Below, one piece after another: positions 1-8,938 of a stretch of 33,207 nucleotides of DNA. The notes under the pieces are model-generated. The model ran no database searches. It saw only the letters and a program-made list of their open reading frames with translations, and was not told the origin of the DNA. The DNA comes from Cytophagales bacterium (GTDB taxonomy: Bacteria; Bacteroidota; Bacteroidia; Cytophagales; Cyclobacteriaceae). Made by a program: the position numbers and the translations under genes. Each line of letters opens with the position of its first letter. Positions within the stretch are counted from its first letter, which is position 1. The DNA lies in the NCBI GenBank assembly GCA_022360055.1, contig JAKSDO010000026.1, forward strand, positions 1 through 33,207, in the 5' to 3' direction.

Positions 1-308
1 AGCGCAAACGCATTTAAAGTGTTTTTTATGACAATCCTCCAAGGTTTGCAATAGATTATCTCCAAAGATGGCTTTTAATCGCATTGGAATTAGTTAACCG
101 AAACCTTGGAGGATTAAAGACCGATTTATTTTCTAAATGCGTTTGCCAGTCATCAAATACGGATTTTTGAATAAATCCTGTTATTGTTTTACTTCGATTT
201 TTTATTCATTTCATCGTTGACAATCTTCAAATTTTGGAAGTATTGGTTATTGACTTGGTTCAATAACGGAATTCTGTTCTACTTTTTTCATTGACAGTTA
301 AACGGATC
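1..308. other. Gene-free left edge
   Basis: No convincing reading frame is visible. The left half is occupied by a large imperfect palindrome (annotated separately). The right half is AT-rich, with stops in all frames up to the ATG of the decayed gene at 309. Confidence 0.6.
4..146. repeat. 143-bp imperfect palindrome
   Basis: Two perfect nested inverted-repeat pairs are present. The outer arms are 4-16 and 134-146 (gcaaacgcattta / taaatgcgtttgc, 13 bp). The inner arms are 33-47 and 101-115 (aatcctccaaggttt / aaaccttggaggatt, 15 bp). The segments between the arms are only partly complementary. The whole could fold as a cruciform or long hairpin RNA. It has no T-run after it, so a terminator is unlikely. 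A small non-autonomous mobile element or structured intergenic repeat fits better; the family is not recognised. Confidence 0.6.
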
Positions 309-999
309 ATGAAATCACTCCTTTTATTATTACTGTTTTCCTAAATCCTAGACTTAGGATATACAATTGCTACAGAATTATCCTCGCTAAAGGAAGTCTA
401 TAAAGAGGCTCAAGTCTACACAGGGAAAGCAAAACGTATCGACCCGGAGGGTGAGAAATTCCATGAATTTTTCGGATTAAATGATTATGGTTTGGTGACG
501 GTAGGTTTAGAAAACGAAATCAATTGGCAAAAACTGAACGAGTGCAAATACCGAAGATGTTTGCGATTGGGCCTATGATGGTTTGACTGATGGAACAACT
601 CCAGGGAAATTGATTCCCCTTGCCGGCAATAAAAACGACGATGAAGGTTTTACTTCTGATCATCCGGAGATCATGACAGAGTTTGAATATCTTCGGGTAA
701 ATGCATTTATTAAATATGAAACATCTCGTTTGAGCGTTTCGCCTTTTCTAGTTCGAGCATCTCGCTCGGATTTCTTCTCAAGACGCAGTGTTGCCCTGTG
801 TTTAGTTCTGAGTGCCCTGGCATACGGATTGCCAAAAATATCTCAGTGAAGTCGACATGCACAATTTGTCATTTGGAATATATCAAAACTATGAGATCGA
901 AACTCAGGAAGAAGAGCTTTAAAGAAGAAATTGATGCAATTACATTCTATTGATTTAGATATTGGTAATTTTAATAAAGAATTACTGTCATCCGACTAA
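309..999 (+). pseudogene. Frameshifted remnant of a secreted protein
   Basis: An ATG at 309 opens a signal-peptide-like start (MKSLLLLLLFS) that hits a stop after 11 codons. The same frame continues with good coding character to about 545 (LSSLKEVYKEAQVYTGKAKR and on to NEINWQKLNE). It then shifts by one frame (SANTEDVCDWAYDGLTDGTT onwards, to about 720), and shifts again to the frame of 836-922 (HNLSFGIYQNYEIETQEEEL). A short coding-like tail follows at 934-999 (SIDLDIGNFNKELLSSD). I do not recognise the family. The original product was probably exported and of roughly 200 residues. The stretch 720-835 reads poorly in every frame and may be foreign or deleted sequence. It is clearly inactive as written, barring sequencing errors. 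It lies just upstream of the MITE-like element. Confidence 0.55.
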
Positions 1000-1058
1000 T
1001 TCTCCTTTGGAGAAGCAGGGCTGTTGCATACTAGCCCTTAAATTAATTATAAAACGAC

Positions 1059-1139
1059 GTCTTTGTCATTTCGACGTTTCGGAGAAATCTTATTCATCGT
1101 CTAAATCAAGACAGATTTTTCACTCCGTTCAAAATGGCA
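1059..1139. repeat. REP-like intergenic palindrome
   Basis: The segment tgtcatttcgac...ggagaaatct is imperfectly complementary to agatttttcactccgttcaaaatggca. Palindromes of this kind (gtcatttcga... / ...gaaatgac) are, from memory, scattered between genes in many Bacteroidota genomes. Here the palindrome sits nested within the MITE-like element. Confidence 0.45.
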
Positions 1140-1209
1140 CTTTACTTTTTACTTAAGGGCTAGCAAAAAAGGTTCTTTACCTCATCAAAAGTATATTTTA
1201 AAAGTAAAA

Positions 1210-1243
1210 AACATCCGATATTTCCAAAAATATCGGATGTTTA
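1210..1243. terminator. Terminator-like hairpin in the element
   Basis: The sequence catccgatattt, a short loop and aaatatcggatg form a perfect 12-bp stem with A-rich flank on the left and a short T stretch on the right. It is the type of hairpin often found near the end of IS elements and could block read-through in either direction, including into the CRISPR array. Confidence 0.4.
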
Positions 1244-1270
1244 AGCCGGATCATTTTAGAATGCAACAGC

Positions 1271-1626
1271 CCTTTAATCGTACCATAGTGGAATTGAAAT
1301 ATATAACCTAATCTAAAAGCTACATTTAATTCTTCCTTTAATCGTACCATAGTGGAATTGAAATTCAGGTAGAGCTGGGCGATTGGATTAAGATAGAATC
1401 CTTTAATCGTACCATAGTGGAATTGAAATTTAACAACAAGTAAATACCACCTGATTGCAAGGCATCCTTCAATCGTACCATAGTGGAATTGAAATGAGAA
1501 GAGCCAAGAGCTGATCTGCCTTTCGATCAGACCTTCAATCGTACCATAGTGGAATTGAAATTGGGAGGGTATCTTGACCTTCGCAGCGTTACGGAGCCTT
1601 CAATCGTACCATAGTGGAATTGAAAT
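1271..1626 (+). CRISPR. Six-repeat CRISPR array, orphan in window
   Basis: Six 30-nt repeats lie at 1271-1300, 1335-1364, 1400-1429, 1466-1495, 1532-1561 and 1597-1626, separated by unrelated spacers of 34, 35, 36, 36 and 35 nt. The repeat reads cctttaatcgtaccatagtg then gaattgaaat; repeats 4-6 carry C instead of T at position 5 (ccttcaatcg). The 3' end ATTGAAAT suggests transcription on the plus strand and resembles repeats of type I-B (or III) systems, which is family knowledge and not proof. No cas genes are visible in the window. The region where a leader would lie is occupied by the MITE-like element, which meets repeat 1 with a two-base overlap. A spacer-like 35-45 nt follows repeat 6 without a closing repeat. 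Confidence 0.93.
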
Positions 1627-1699
1627 TGCGGGAGATCAACGCCGATATGAAGTTTAAAGACTAAAGGAGGAAGATTGATTGCCTAACTAAAATATAAAG

Positions 1700-1729
1700 G
1701 GGCCATTTTCAGATGCTGCAAAATGGCCC
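1700..1729 (-). terminator. Hairpin terminator after tRNA-Arg
   Basis: The 10-bp perfect stem gggccatttt (1700-1709) / aaaatggccc (1720-1729) has a 10-nt loop. Read on the minus strand it lies about 28 nt past the tRNA 3' end and is followed by a CCTTTATATTTTA tract, so it most likely ends the sucC/tRNA-Arg transcript. On the plus strand only three T follow. Confidence 0.6.
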
Positions 1730-1756
1730 TTTCAGTGGTTTGTAACTTATTGTTAG

Positions 1757-1830
1757 TACGCCCGGAAGGATTCGAACCCTCAACCCCCGGAGCCGAAATC
1801 CGGTATTCTATCCAGTTGAACTACGGGCGC
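1757..1830 (-). tRNA. tRNA-Arg(TCG)
   Basis: The minus strand folds as a full cloverleaf. The acceptor GCGCCCG pairs with CGGGCGT. The anticodon stem CCGGA/TCCGG encloses loop TTTCGGC, giving anticodon TCG (reads CGA, Arg). The T arm carries GGTTCGAATCC. CCA is not encoded. It lies downstream of sucC on the same strand and may be co-transcribed with it. Confidence 0.95.
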
Positions 1831-1928
1831 ATTTTTAGTTGCCGCTTAAGCCCTGTCCGACGAGCAGAAGGGCGCCTGAGCAAACGGACGGCAAATATGG
1901 GTAAAAAACCCAAATTGTCCAAGTAATT

Positions 1929-1951
1929 AAGCGCTGTTTAAGATAGCGCTT
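1929..1951 (-). terminator. Hairpin overlapping the sucC stop
   Basis: The arms aagcgct (1929-1935) and agcgctt (1945-1951) enclose nine bases that include the sucC stop codon. No good T-run follows on the minus strand, so it may be a weak terminator or an mRNA 3'-end stabiliser. Confidence 0.3.
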
Positions 1952-3128
1952 CCTTTACCCGCTCGGCCGCATCTTTCAGCAATACGGCCGACTTGACCTT
2001 CAACCCGCTTTCGTCGATGATTTTTGCCCCCTCTTCCGCATTTGTTCCCTGAAGCCGTACAATAATCGGTATGTCAATGGATCCGATATTTTTATAAGCT
2101 TCAACCACCCCCTGGGCAACCCGGTCACATCTTACGATGCCTCCGAAAACATTGATCAATATCGCTTTTACGTTCGGATCTTTCAGGATTATTCTAAATC
2201 CCGCTTCCACGGTTTTGGCGTTGGCGCCCCCGCCTACATCCAGAAAATTAGCAGGCTCGCCTCCGGAAAGCTTGATGATGTCCATGGTAGCCATCGCCAG
2301 ACCGGCGCCGTTCACCATGCAGCCCACATTTCCATCGAGTTTTACATAGCTCAGGCCTACCTGACCGGCTTCCAATTCCAACGGATCTTCCTCGGTTATA
2401 TCCCGCATATCTGCTATCTCGGGATGCCTGTACAGCGAATTGTCGTCAATATTTACCTTTGCATCGACGGCAAGGATTTTGTCGTCGGAAGTTTTTAATA
2501 CCGGGTTGATCTCAAAAAGAGAGGCATCCGTTGAGATATAAGCGGTGTACAACGCGTGGATGAAACGAGACATTTCACGAGCAACAACCCCTTCCAACCC
2601 CAGCTTATAAGCAATCTTTCTGGCCTGATATGGCCTGAGGCCCTGTCCGGGATCGATCCATTCCTTTATGATTTTCTCCGGGGTCTTTGCCGCAACTTCT
2701 TCAATATCCATCCCGCCCTCGGTAGAAGCCATTACCACATTCGTACTCGTGGAGCGATCCAGCAGTATGCTTATGTAAAATTCCTTGGGTTCCGATTCGC
2801 CATTATAGTAAACATCCTCAGCAATCAGCACCTTATGAACTTTCTTTCCCTCAGGACCGGTCTGATGGGTCACCAACTGCATACCAAGTATTTTTTTTGA
2901 CAATGCTTCGACTTCATCGAGCGATTTTGCGAGCTTTACGCCGCCCCCTTTGCCTCTCCCTCCGGCATGAATCTGAGCCTTTACTACCCACCAGTTCGTC
3001 CCGGTTTCTTCGGAAAGTTTCTTGGCGGCCGCAACGGCACTCCCTGGGGTGTCCGCGACAATCCCTTCCTGGATATGCACCCCATAACTTTTAAGAACAC
3101 TTTTTGCCTGATATTCGTGGATATTCAT
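1938..3128 (-). CDS. sucC: Succinyl-CoA ligase (ADP-forming) beta subunit
   Basis: This is the beta subunit of the TCA-cycle succinyl-CoA synthetase, which interconverts succinyl-CoA and succinate with substrate-level ATP synthesis; it acts with SucD in the cytoplasm. The N-terminal ATP-grasp domain starts MNIHEYQAK and carries the glycine-rich loop [13 protein letters not shown] near residues 53-65. Metal- and nucleotide-binding residues sit around FEINPV. The C-terminal CoA-ligase half contains LDVGGGA and [10 protein letters not shown]. The 396 residues match the family (about 390). The ATG at 3128 gives the conserved N-terminus. No sucD is adjacent; in Bacteroidota the two genes are often apart. 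It is transcribed divergently from the lolD-like gene. Confidence 0.97.
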   Translation of the reverse strand: MNIHEYQAKSVLKSYGVHIQEGIVADTPGSAVAAAKKLSEETGTNWWVVKAQIHAGGRGKGGGVKLAKSLDEVEALSKKILGMQLVTHQTGPEGKKVHKVLIAEDVYYNGESEPKEFYISILLDRSTSTNVVMASTEGGMDIEEVAAKTPEKIIKEWIDPGQGLRPYQARKIAYKLGLEGVVAREMSRFIHALYTAYISTDASLFEINPVLKTSDDKILAVDAKVNIDDNSLYRHPEIADMRDITEEDPLELEAGQVGLSYVKLDGNVGCMVNGAGLAMATMDIIKLSGGEPANFLDVGGGANAKTVEAGFRIILKDPNVKAILINVFGGIVRCDRVAQGVVEAYKNIGSIDIPIIVRLQGTNAEEGAKIIDESGLKVKSAVLLKDAAERVKEALS

Positions 3129-3244
3129 TATGCGATATTTTGGGCTAAACTATACGTTTTAAAAATATTTACCAAAGGTTACCTCTTTATTAAAAAAAAA
3201 ATGTGGTTTTTGATTGCCAGGTATTAAGATTTCCACGAATTTCT

Positions 3245-3252
3245 TATGTTTG
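3245..3252 (+). promoter_or_regulatory. Possible -7 box for lolD-like gene
   Basis: TATGTTTG matches the Bacteroidota -7 consensus TAnnTTTG and ends 30 nt before the ATG at 3283. No TTG sits at the usual 19-nt spacing, so support is modest. Confidence 0.35.
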
Positions 3253-3282
3253 GATTAATTTTAATGTAGCAAAAGATACTTA

Positions 3283-3957
3283 ATGATTCTTGCAGGAAAA
3301 CAACTGTTTAAATCGTATGGTGACCTAAAGGTTTTGAAGGGAATAGACATCGGTATTGAAAAGGGTGAAATCGTTTCAATTGTTGGGGCTTCCGGCGCCG
3401 GGAAAAGTACACTTTTGCATATTCTCGGCACACTGGATAACTCCGATAATGGCGAGTTGTATATCAAGGGAGAGCATGTGACAAAACTAAATGGCAACCA
3501 GTTGGCCCGATTCCGCAACTCGAACATCGGCTTTGTATTTCAATTTCACAATCTGCTCCCCGAATTTTCCGCTATGGAGAACATTTGCATTCCGGGTTAT
3601 ATCGGTAAAAGAAATTCAAGCGAAGTGGAAAAGAAGGCGGTCCGTTTGATGGATCTTTTGGGTATTCTGGATAGAAAAGATCATAAGCCCTCCGAATTGT
3701 CTGGAGGAGAGCAGCAGCGCACCTCGGTCGCCAGAGCGCTGATCAATGATCCCGGAATCGTATTTGCCGATGAACCCAGCGGCAATCTTGATTCCAAGAA
3801 TGCCAACGAGCTTCACGAGTTGTTTTTTCAACTTCGCAAAGAGCTCAACCAGACTTTTGTGATCGTCACTCATAATGAACATCTCGCACAGATGGCTGAC
3901 CGGACACTGGAGATTGAAGACGGCCTGATTGTCAATCAGGATTCAAATCCTAATTGA
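3283..3957 (+). CDS. lolD: LolD-like ABC transporter ATP-binding protein
   Basis: This is the cytoplasmic ATPase subunit of a LolCDE/MacB-type ABC system, most likely powering release of lipoproteins from the inner membrane. Walker A is GASGAGKST at residues 35-43, the ABC signature LSGGEQQR at 139-146, and Walker B IVFADEPSGNLD at 159-170 with the catalytic Glu after the Asp. The switch His is in VTHN. The 224 residues are typical for LolD, and FQFHNLLPEFSAMEN is the Q-loop region typical of the subfamily. No permease (LolC/E) is adjacent, so the partner is encoded elsewhere. A MacB- or FtsE-like role is the main alternative. Confidence 0.85.
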   Translation: MILAGKQLFKSYGDLKVLKGIDIGIEKGEIVSIVGASGAGKSTLLHILGTLDNSDNGELYIKGEHVTKLNGNQLARFRNSNIGFVFQFHNLLPEFSAMENICIPGYIGKRNSSEVEKKAVRLMDLLGILDRKDHKPSELSGGEQQRTSVARALINDPGIVFADEPSGNLDSKNANELHELFFQLRKELNQTFVIVTHNEHLAQMADRTLEIEDGLIVNQDSNPN

Positions 3958-4037
3958 CGTCTGAAATAGGATTTGATCCGGGTGTGCTCACCTGTTAATT
4001 TTGTAATAGCTTTGGATTCTTCATTTGACTTTTTGTT

Positions 4038-4913
4038 ATGACTAGAGGCGTTTGGTTCATGTTGCTGGCGACGTTATTTTTTTCATTGATGAATGTTGCC
4101 GTTAAATTGTTGCCGCACATCCCGGCAGTGGAAATTGTGTTTTTTCGTTCTTTGGTCTCTTTGATCATCAGCTTTGTTATTCTAAAGGCGACCAATACCA
4201 ATATCTGGGGGAAGAACCATAAATTATTGATCTTAAGAGGAGCGTCCGGGGCCATGGCTTTAATACTTTACTTCAGACTTATCCAGGAGATCCCGCTGGC
4301 CAGCGCTACGACGATTCTATTTTTATCGCCCGTTTTTGCCTCTATTCTGGGGATCTTTTTCGTGAAAGAGGAAGTACGACCGATACAATGGTTTTTTTTC
4401 ATCATTTCATTTATCGGAATCGTAATGGTAAAAGGCTTTGACCACCGGATCGGTCTGATTTACTTGTTGATGGGATTCAGCTCATCATTATTTTCAGGCG
4501 TAGCGTTCAACTGCATTAGAAAATTAAATACCTCGGAGCATCCGCTCGTGATCATTTTGTATTTCCCCCTGGTAACACTTCCGATCACCGGGATCTGGTC
4601 GATCTTTAATTGGGTAACCCCCCGGGGTATGGATTGGTTTATCCTGCTGATGGTGGGCGTTCTCACTCAAATAGCCCAATATTTTATGACGCGATCTTTT
4701 CAGACGGAAGAGATTTCCAAAGTTGCCAGTTTACGATACCTCGGAATCGTCTATGCGCTTATTTTTGGTTTTGTATTTTTCGAGGAGCATTTCAACTTAT
4801 TGGTATATGCCGGGATGATCTTAACGATCCTGGGGGTAGTCTTGAATATTTGGTTTAAACATACCCAATTGAAAGCGGATAAGAATATTTTTAAGGGCAG
4901 GTTGACGAATTAG
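4038..4913 (+). CDS. EamA/DMT-family membrane transporter
   Basis: This is a probable drug/metabolite-type exporter or permease of the inner membrane. The 291-residue protein is almost wholly hydrophobic, with about ten membrane segments in two repeated halves typical of two EamA domains. The first runs from WFMLLATLFFSLMNVAVKLL to IIGIVMVKGF-like sequence near residue 135; the second runs from LIYLLMGFSSSLFSG to the end (MILTILGVVLNIWF). The motif EIVFFRSLVSL near residues 32-42 is characteristic of the family. The substrate cannot be read from the sequence. It follows the lolD-like gene by 80 bp on the same strand; a functional link is not evident. Confidence 0.85.
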   Translation: MTRGVWFMLLATLFFSLMNVAVKLLPHIPAVEIVFFRSLVSLIISFVILKATNTNIWGKNHKLLILRGASGAMALILYFRLIQEIPLASATTILFLSPVFASILGIFFVKEEVRPIQWFFFIISFIGIVMVKGFDHRIGLIYLLMGFSSSLFSGVAFNCIRKLNTSEHPLVIILYFPLVTLPITGIWSIFNWVTPRGMDWFILLMVGVLTQIAQYFMTRSFQTEEISKVASLRYLGIVYALIFGFVFFEEHFNLLVYAGMILTILGVVLNIWFKHTQLKADKNIFKGRLTN

Positions 4914-4946
4914 GAAATTGTATCGGCGATAATAAGGTAAAAATAT

Positions 4947-4954
4947 TAATTTTG
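4947..4954 (+). promoter_or_regulatory. Possible -7 box for yebC-pncB-pncA
   Basis: TAATTTTG fits TAnnTTTG and lies 25 nt before the yebC ATG. The nearest upstream TTG (4918-4920) is 26 nt away, wider than the usual 19. Confidence 0.4.
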
Positions 4955-4979
4955 TTTGTTATCAAAATCAGATTGAATT

Positions 4980-5723
4980 ATGTCGGGACACAGTAAATGG
5001 TCAACCATAAAAAGAAAGAAGGGAGCTGCGGATGCTAAACGTGGCAAATTATTCACCAAGCTTATTAAGGAGATATCGATTGCTGCAAGAGAAGGAGGCG
5101 GAGATCCTGATGCGAACCCAAGATTGAGACTGGCAATTGCCAATGCCAAGGGAAACAATATGCCCAAGGATAATATTGAACGGGCAATAAATAAAGCTAC
5201 CGGCAGCGATGCCGACCAGTATCATGAAACGACTTATGAAGGATATGCATCACATGGCGTAGCCGTATTTGTTGAATGCCTGACTGATAATACGAACCGG
5301 ACAGTCTCCAGTGTACGCGCTGCATTCACAAAATACGGAGGCAGCCTTGGCACCAACGGATCATTGGAGTTTATTTTCGAACGCAAGGGTGTATTCAATA
5401 TTAAGCTTGATGAACACGTCGATGAAGACGAAGTTACTTTGGAAATTATCGACGGAGGCGCTGAAGACGTGACTTCCGAAGACGGTTATTTACATGTTAC
5501 ATGTGAAATGAGCGATTTTGGGAATGTACAAAAAAAATTGGAAGAACTTGGCATAGAATCTGAAAATGCGGAATTGCAACGCATTCCAAATACATTGGTC
5601 ACATTGAATGACACGGATTTCAGCAGTGTTATGAAACTGATTGAAGCTCTTGAGGATAATGACGACGTGCAAAAAGTTTTTCATAACCTTGACATTACCG
5701 AATCTCAAATGGAACTGATTTAA
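4980..5723 (+). CDS. yebC: YebC/PmpR/TACO1-family protein
   Basis: This is a cytoplasmic protein of the YebC family. Members were first described as transcriptional regulators and, more recently, as factors that assist translation of proline-rich stretches. The start MSGHSKWSTIKRKKGAADAK is the family's N-terminal signature. Other conserved blocks are NPRLRLAIANAKGNNMPKDN (about residues 44-63), YEGYASHGVAVFVECLTDN, and GGAEDV in the middle domain. The 247 residues are full length. pncB starts 26 bp after its stop, so the two are probably co-transcribed. Confidence 0.95.
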   Translation: MSGHSKWSTIKRKKGAADAKRGKLFTKLIKEISIAAREGGGDPDANPRLRLAIANAKGNNMPKDNIERAINKATGSDADQYHETTYEGYASHGVAVFVECLTDNTNRTVSSVRAAFTKYGGSLGTNGSLEFIFERKGVFNIKLDEHVDEDEVTLEIIDGGAEDVTSEDGYLHVTCEMSDFGNVQKKLEELGIESENAELQRIPNTLVTLNDTDFSSVMKLIEALEDNDDVQKVFHNLDITESQMELI

Positions 5724-5749
5724 CCGGAGCGCTCAATCGACGACCCCGT

Positions 5750-7225
5750 ATGGGCATACTCAAAGACCTTTATCAGCCATCATTGACACTGCTCACCGAT
5801 TTATATCAGATTACCATGGCATATGCCTATTGGAAATCCGGTATGGCAGACCGGGAGGCAGTGTTTCATTTGTTTTTCCGTAAGAAGCCTTTTAAGGGAG
5901 GTTACGCAATTTCCTGCGGCCTTGAATTAGTTATTGACTATTTGCTGAATTTTAAATTTGATGCATCTGATCTAAATTATCTAAGAACTTTAGAAGGAAG
6001 TGATAAAGAACCGCTATTCAGCGAGGAATTTGTACGTTATCTGGGAGACATCAGGTTCGAATGCTCCATTGATGCGATTCCGGAAGGCAAGTTTGTTTTT
6101 GAAAATGAGCCGATAATCAGGGTAAAGGGACCCTTGTTGCAGGCTCAGTTGATAGAGACAGCACTTCTGAATATCATCAACTACCAGACCTTGGTGGCGA
6201 CAAAATCAGCTCGAATTTGTCAGGCCGCCGGCGGTGCTCCTGTAATGGAATTTGGTCTGCGAAGAGCTCAGGGATTTGACGGAGGTCTGGCGGCAAGCCG
6301 GGCGGCCTATATTGGCGGTTGTGCCGCGACCTCAAATGTGCTGGCCGGTAAATTGTTTGGGATTCCGGTGCGCGGAACACATGCCCATAGCTGGGTTATG
6401 TCGTTTGGCAATGAACTGGAGGCTTTCAGGGAATATGCCAAAGCGATGGAAAACAATTGCACCCTGCTTGTAGATACTTACGATACAAGGCAGGGGATTC
6501 TAAATGCAATCGAGGTAGGCAAAACACTGGAGTCTTGCGGCAAAAAACTACTTGGAGTACGTATAGATTCAGGTGATCTGGCCTACCTGAGTCAAATGGC
6601 GAGGGAAATGCTGGATGCGGCCGGATTAAAGGAAACACAAATAATTGCCAGCAACGACCTCGATGAATATATACTCGAAAGCCTTCATGAACAGGACGCC
6701 AAGTTAGACGCGCTCGGGGTTGGGACAAAATTGGTGACCGCTTACGATCAGCCGGCGCTTGGAGGTGTTTATAAGCTGTCTGCCCTTAAGAATTCAACCG
6801 GTGAATGGGAAAGCAAGTTGAAGCTTTCCGAGCAGTCGATCAAGATAAACATTCCGGGGATTCAGCAGGTAAAAAGATTTTACAAGGATGGGCAGTTCGT
6901 CGCGGATATGATATATGATACTGAGCTGGGCCATGCTCAAAAGCCTACGATCGTAGACCCAAATGATCAGACCAGGCTAAAAAGGATTAACATTGATAAA
7001 TTGGAGTTTGAAAATCTGCTCGTCCCGATTTTTGAGAATGGGAAGTCCGTTTATGAACTGCCGTCTTTGGAAGAAATTCGCAACACCGTACATTCCGAGA
7101 TGAAGCGGATTCATTCGGGAATTAAGCGGTTTGTAAATCCGCACGCCTATGTGGTCGGACTGGAACAAAACCTGTACGAGAAGCGTTTAAGAATCATTCT
7201 TGAACAACGCAAACTTATCAGTTGA
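5750..7225 (+). CDS. pncB: Nicotinate phosphoribosyltransferase
   Basis: This enzyme converts nicotinate, PRPP and ATP to nicotinate mononucleotide, the committed step of the Preiss-Handler NAD salvage route in the cytoplasm. Visible family blocks are LLTDLYQITMAYAYW near the N-terminus, MEFGLRRAQGFDGG, the RGTHAHSW segment carrying the catalytic phosphorylated His, GVRIDSGDL, and GTKLVTAYDQPALGGVYKL. At 491 residues it belongs to the longer NAPRTase branch (E. coli PncB is about 400). pncA follows 4 bp after the stop, so both salvage steps sit in one operon. Confidence 0.96.
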   Translation: MGILKDLYQPSLTLLTDLYQITMAYAYWKSGMADREAVFHLFFRKKPFKGGYAISCGLELVIDYLLNFKFDASDLNYLRTLEGSDKEPLFSEEFVRYLGDIRFECSIDAIPEGKFVFENEPIIRVKGPLLQAQLIETALLNIINYQTLVATKSARICQAAGGAPVMEFGLRRAQGFDGGLAASRAAYIGGCAATSNVLAGKLFGIPVRGTHAHSWVMSFGNELEAFREYAKAMENNCTLLVDTYDTRQGILNAIEVGKTLESCGKKLLGVRIDSGDLAYLSQMAREMLDAAGLKETQIIASNDLDEYILESLHEQDAKLDALGVGTKLVTAYDQPALGGVYKLSALKNSTGEWESKLKLSEQSIKINIPGIQQVKRFYKDGQFVADMIYDTELGHAQKPTIVDPNDQTRLKRINIDKLEFENLLVPIFENGKSVYELPSLEEIRNTVHSEMKRIHSGIKRFVNPHAYVVGLEQNLYEKRLRIILEQRKLIS

Positions 7226-7229
7226 ATTT

Positions 7230-7844
7230 ATGAAAGCTTTAATTGTTGTCGACATACAGAACGATTTTTTGCCCGGAGGGGCATTGGCGGTAAAAGATGG
7301 AGATCAAATTATTTCGACGGTCAATGAATTGATGCACAAATTTGATTTGGTCGTGGCCACGCAGGATTGGCACCCGAAGGATCATGGAAGTTTTGCATCA
7401 AACCACAATGGGAGGAAAGCCGGAGACGAGATCGAATTGTACGGTTTGAATCAAATATTATGGCCTGACCATTGCGTTCAAAATACACATGGGGCTGAAT
7501 TCAGTGAAAAATTGGAGATCACCCGGTTTGACAAAGTGGTGCGGAAAGGTACGGATATTCTGATCGATTCGTATAGCGGTTTTTTTGACAATGGTAGAAA
7601 GAAGGATACCGGATTAAACGATTACCTGAAATCTCACCATGTGGAAGTCGTATTTGTTGTCGGGCTGGCCACCGACTACTGCGTGAAATTTACAGCCATT
7701 GATGCTGTCGAGTTGGGATATCGCACGTTTATTGTTCCGGATGCCACCAAAGCCGTGAATCTGCAGCAAGGGGATTTTGAAAGATCAATTGATGAGTTGG
7801 TATCCAAAGGAGTGCGCCCGTTTGATTCTTCGGAATTGTTATAA
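7230..7844 (+). CDS. pncA: Nicotinamidase
   Basis: This enzyme hydrolyses nicotinamide to nicotinate, feeding PncB encoded directly upstream. The isochorismatase-like fold shows all key residues: Asp in IVVDIQNDF near residue 8, the metal site D-x-H-x-x-x-H in TQDWHPKDHGSF, Lys in VVRKGTD, and the nucleophile Cys in GLATDYCVKFT. I chose the ATG at 7230, which gives the conserved start MKALIVVDIQND and 204 residues. A start at 7200 would lie inside pncB and add ten residues without family support. The operon ends at the hairpin just after the stop. Confidence 0.95.
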   Translation: MKALIVVDIQNDFLPGGALAVKDGDQIISTVNELMHKFDLVVATQDWHPKDHGSFASNHNGRKAGDEIELYGLNQILWPDHCVQNTHGAEFSEKLEITRFDKVVRKGTDILIDSYSGFFDNGRKKDTGLNDYLKSHHVEVVFVVGLATDYCVKFTAIDAVELGYRTFIVPDATKAVNLQQGDFERSIDELVSKGVRPFDSSELL

Positions 7845-7848
7845 AAAA

Positions 7849-7885
7849 ATGCCCGGAATAAAACTCCCGGGCATCCTTATTTATT
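7849..7885. terminator. Bidirectional terminator pncA/gap
   Basis: The 8-bp stem atgcccgg (7849-7856) / ccgggcat (7867-7874) has a 10-nt loop. It is flanked by a run of A on the left and a T-rich tract on the right, so it serves the convergent pncA (plus) and gap (minus) transcripts. Confidence 0.85.
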
Positions 7886-7899
7886 TTTAAGATTCCGAA

Positions 7900-8901
<1,002 letters not shown>

Positions 8902-8938
8902 TTACTTTTTGATTTAGAATGAAACAAAAAACCGAGCA

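Larger units (their letters stand above)
1018..1272. mobile_element. MITE-like / IS-remnant element, 255 bp
   Basis: The ends are perfect inverted repeats: gggctgttgcat at 1018-1029 and atgcaacagccc at 1261-1272 (13 bp if the outer a/t pair is included). Inside lies a second inverted pair, ctagcccttaa (1031-1041) and ttaagggctag (1153-1163), flanking a REP-like imperfect palindrome at about 1059-1139. A perfect hairpin, catccgatattt / aaatatcggatg, follows at about 1212-1241. There is no transposase. The tips (GGGCTGTTGCA) resemble termini known from several IS families, so this may be an internally deleted IS mobilised in trans. No target-site duplication is visible. Its right end abuts CRISPR repeat 1. 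Confidence 0.6.

Noticed and set aside
583-849. Separate 88-residue protein
   Set aside because: Its first half is the middle of the decayed secreted protein and its second half reads as junk.
962-1156. 64-codon ORF
   Set aside because: It lies across the left end and REP-like palindrome of the MITE-like element; a chance frame.
1723-1926. 67-codon ORF on the plus strand
   Set aside because: It runs antisense through tRNA-Arg and the terminator; no coding character of its own.
7200-7229. Upstream start for pncA at 7200
   Set aside because: It would overlap the pncB end and add residues not found in nicotinamidases; ATG 7230 fits the family start.
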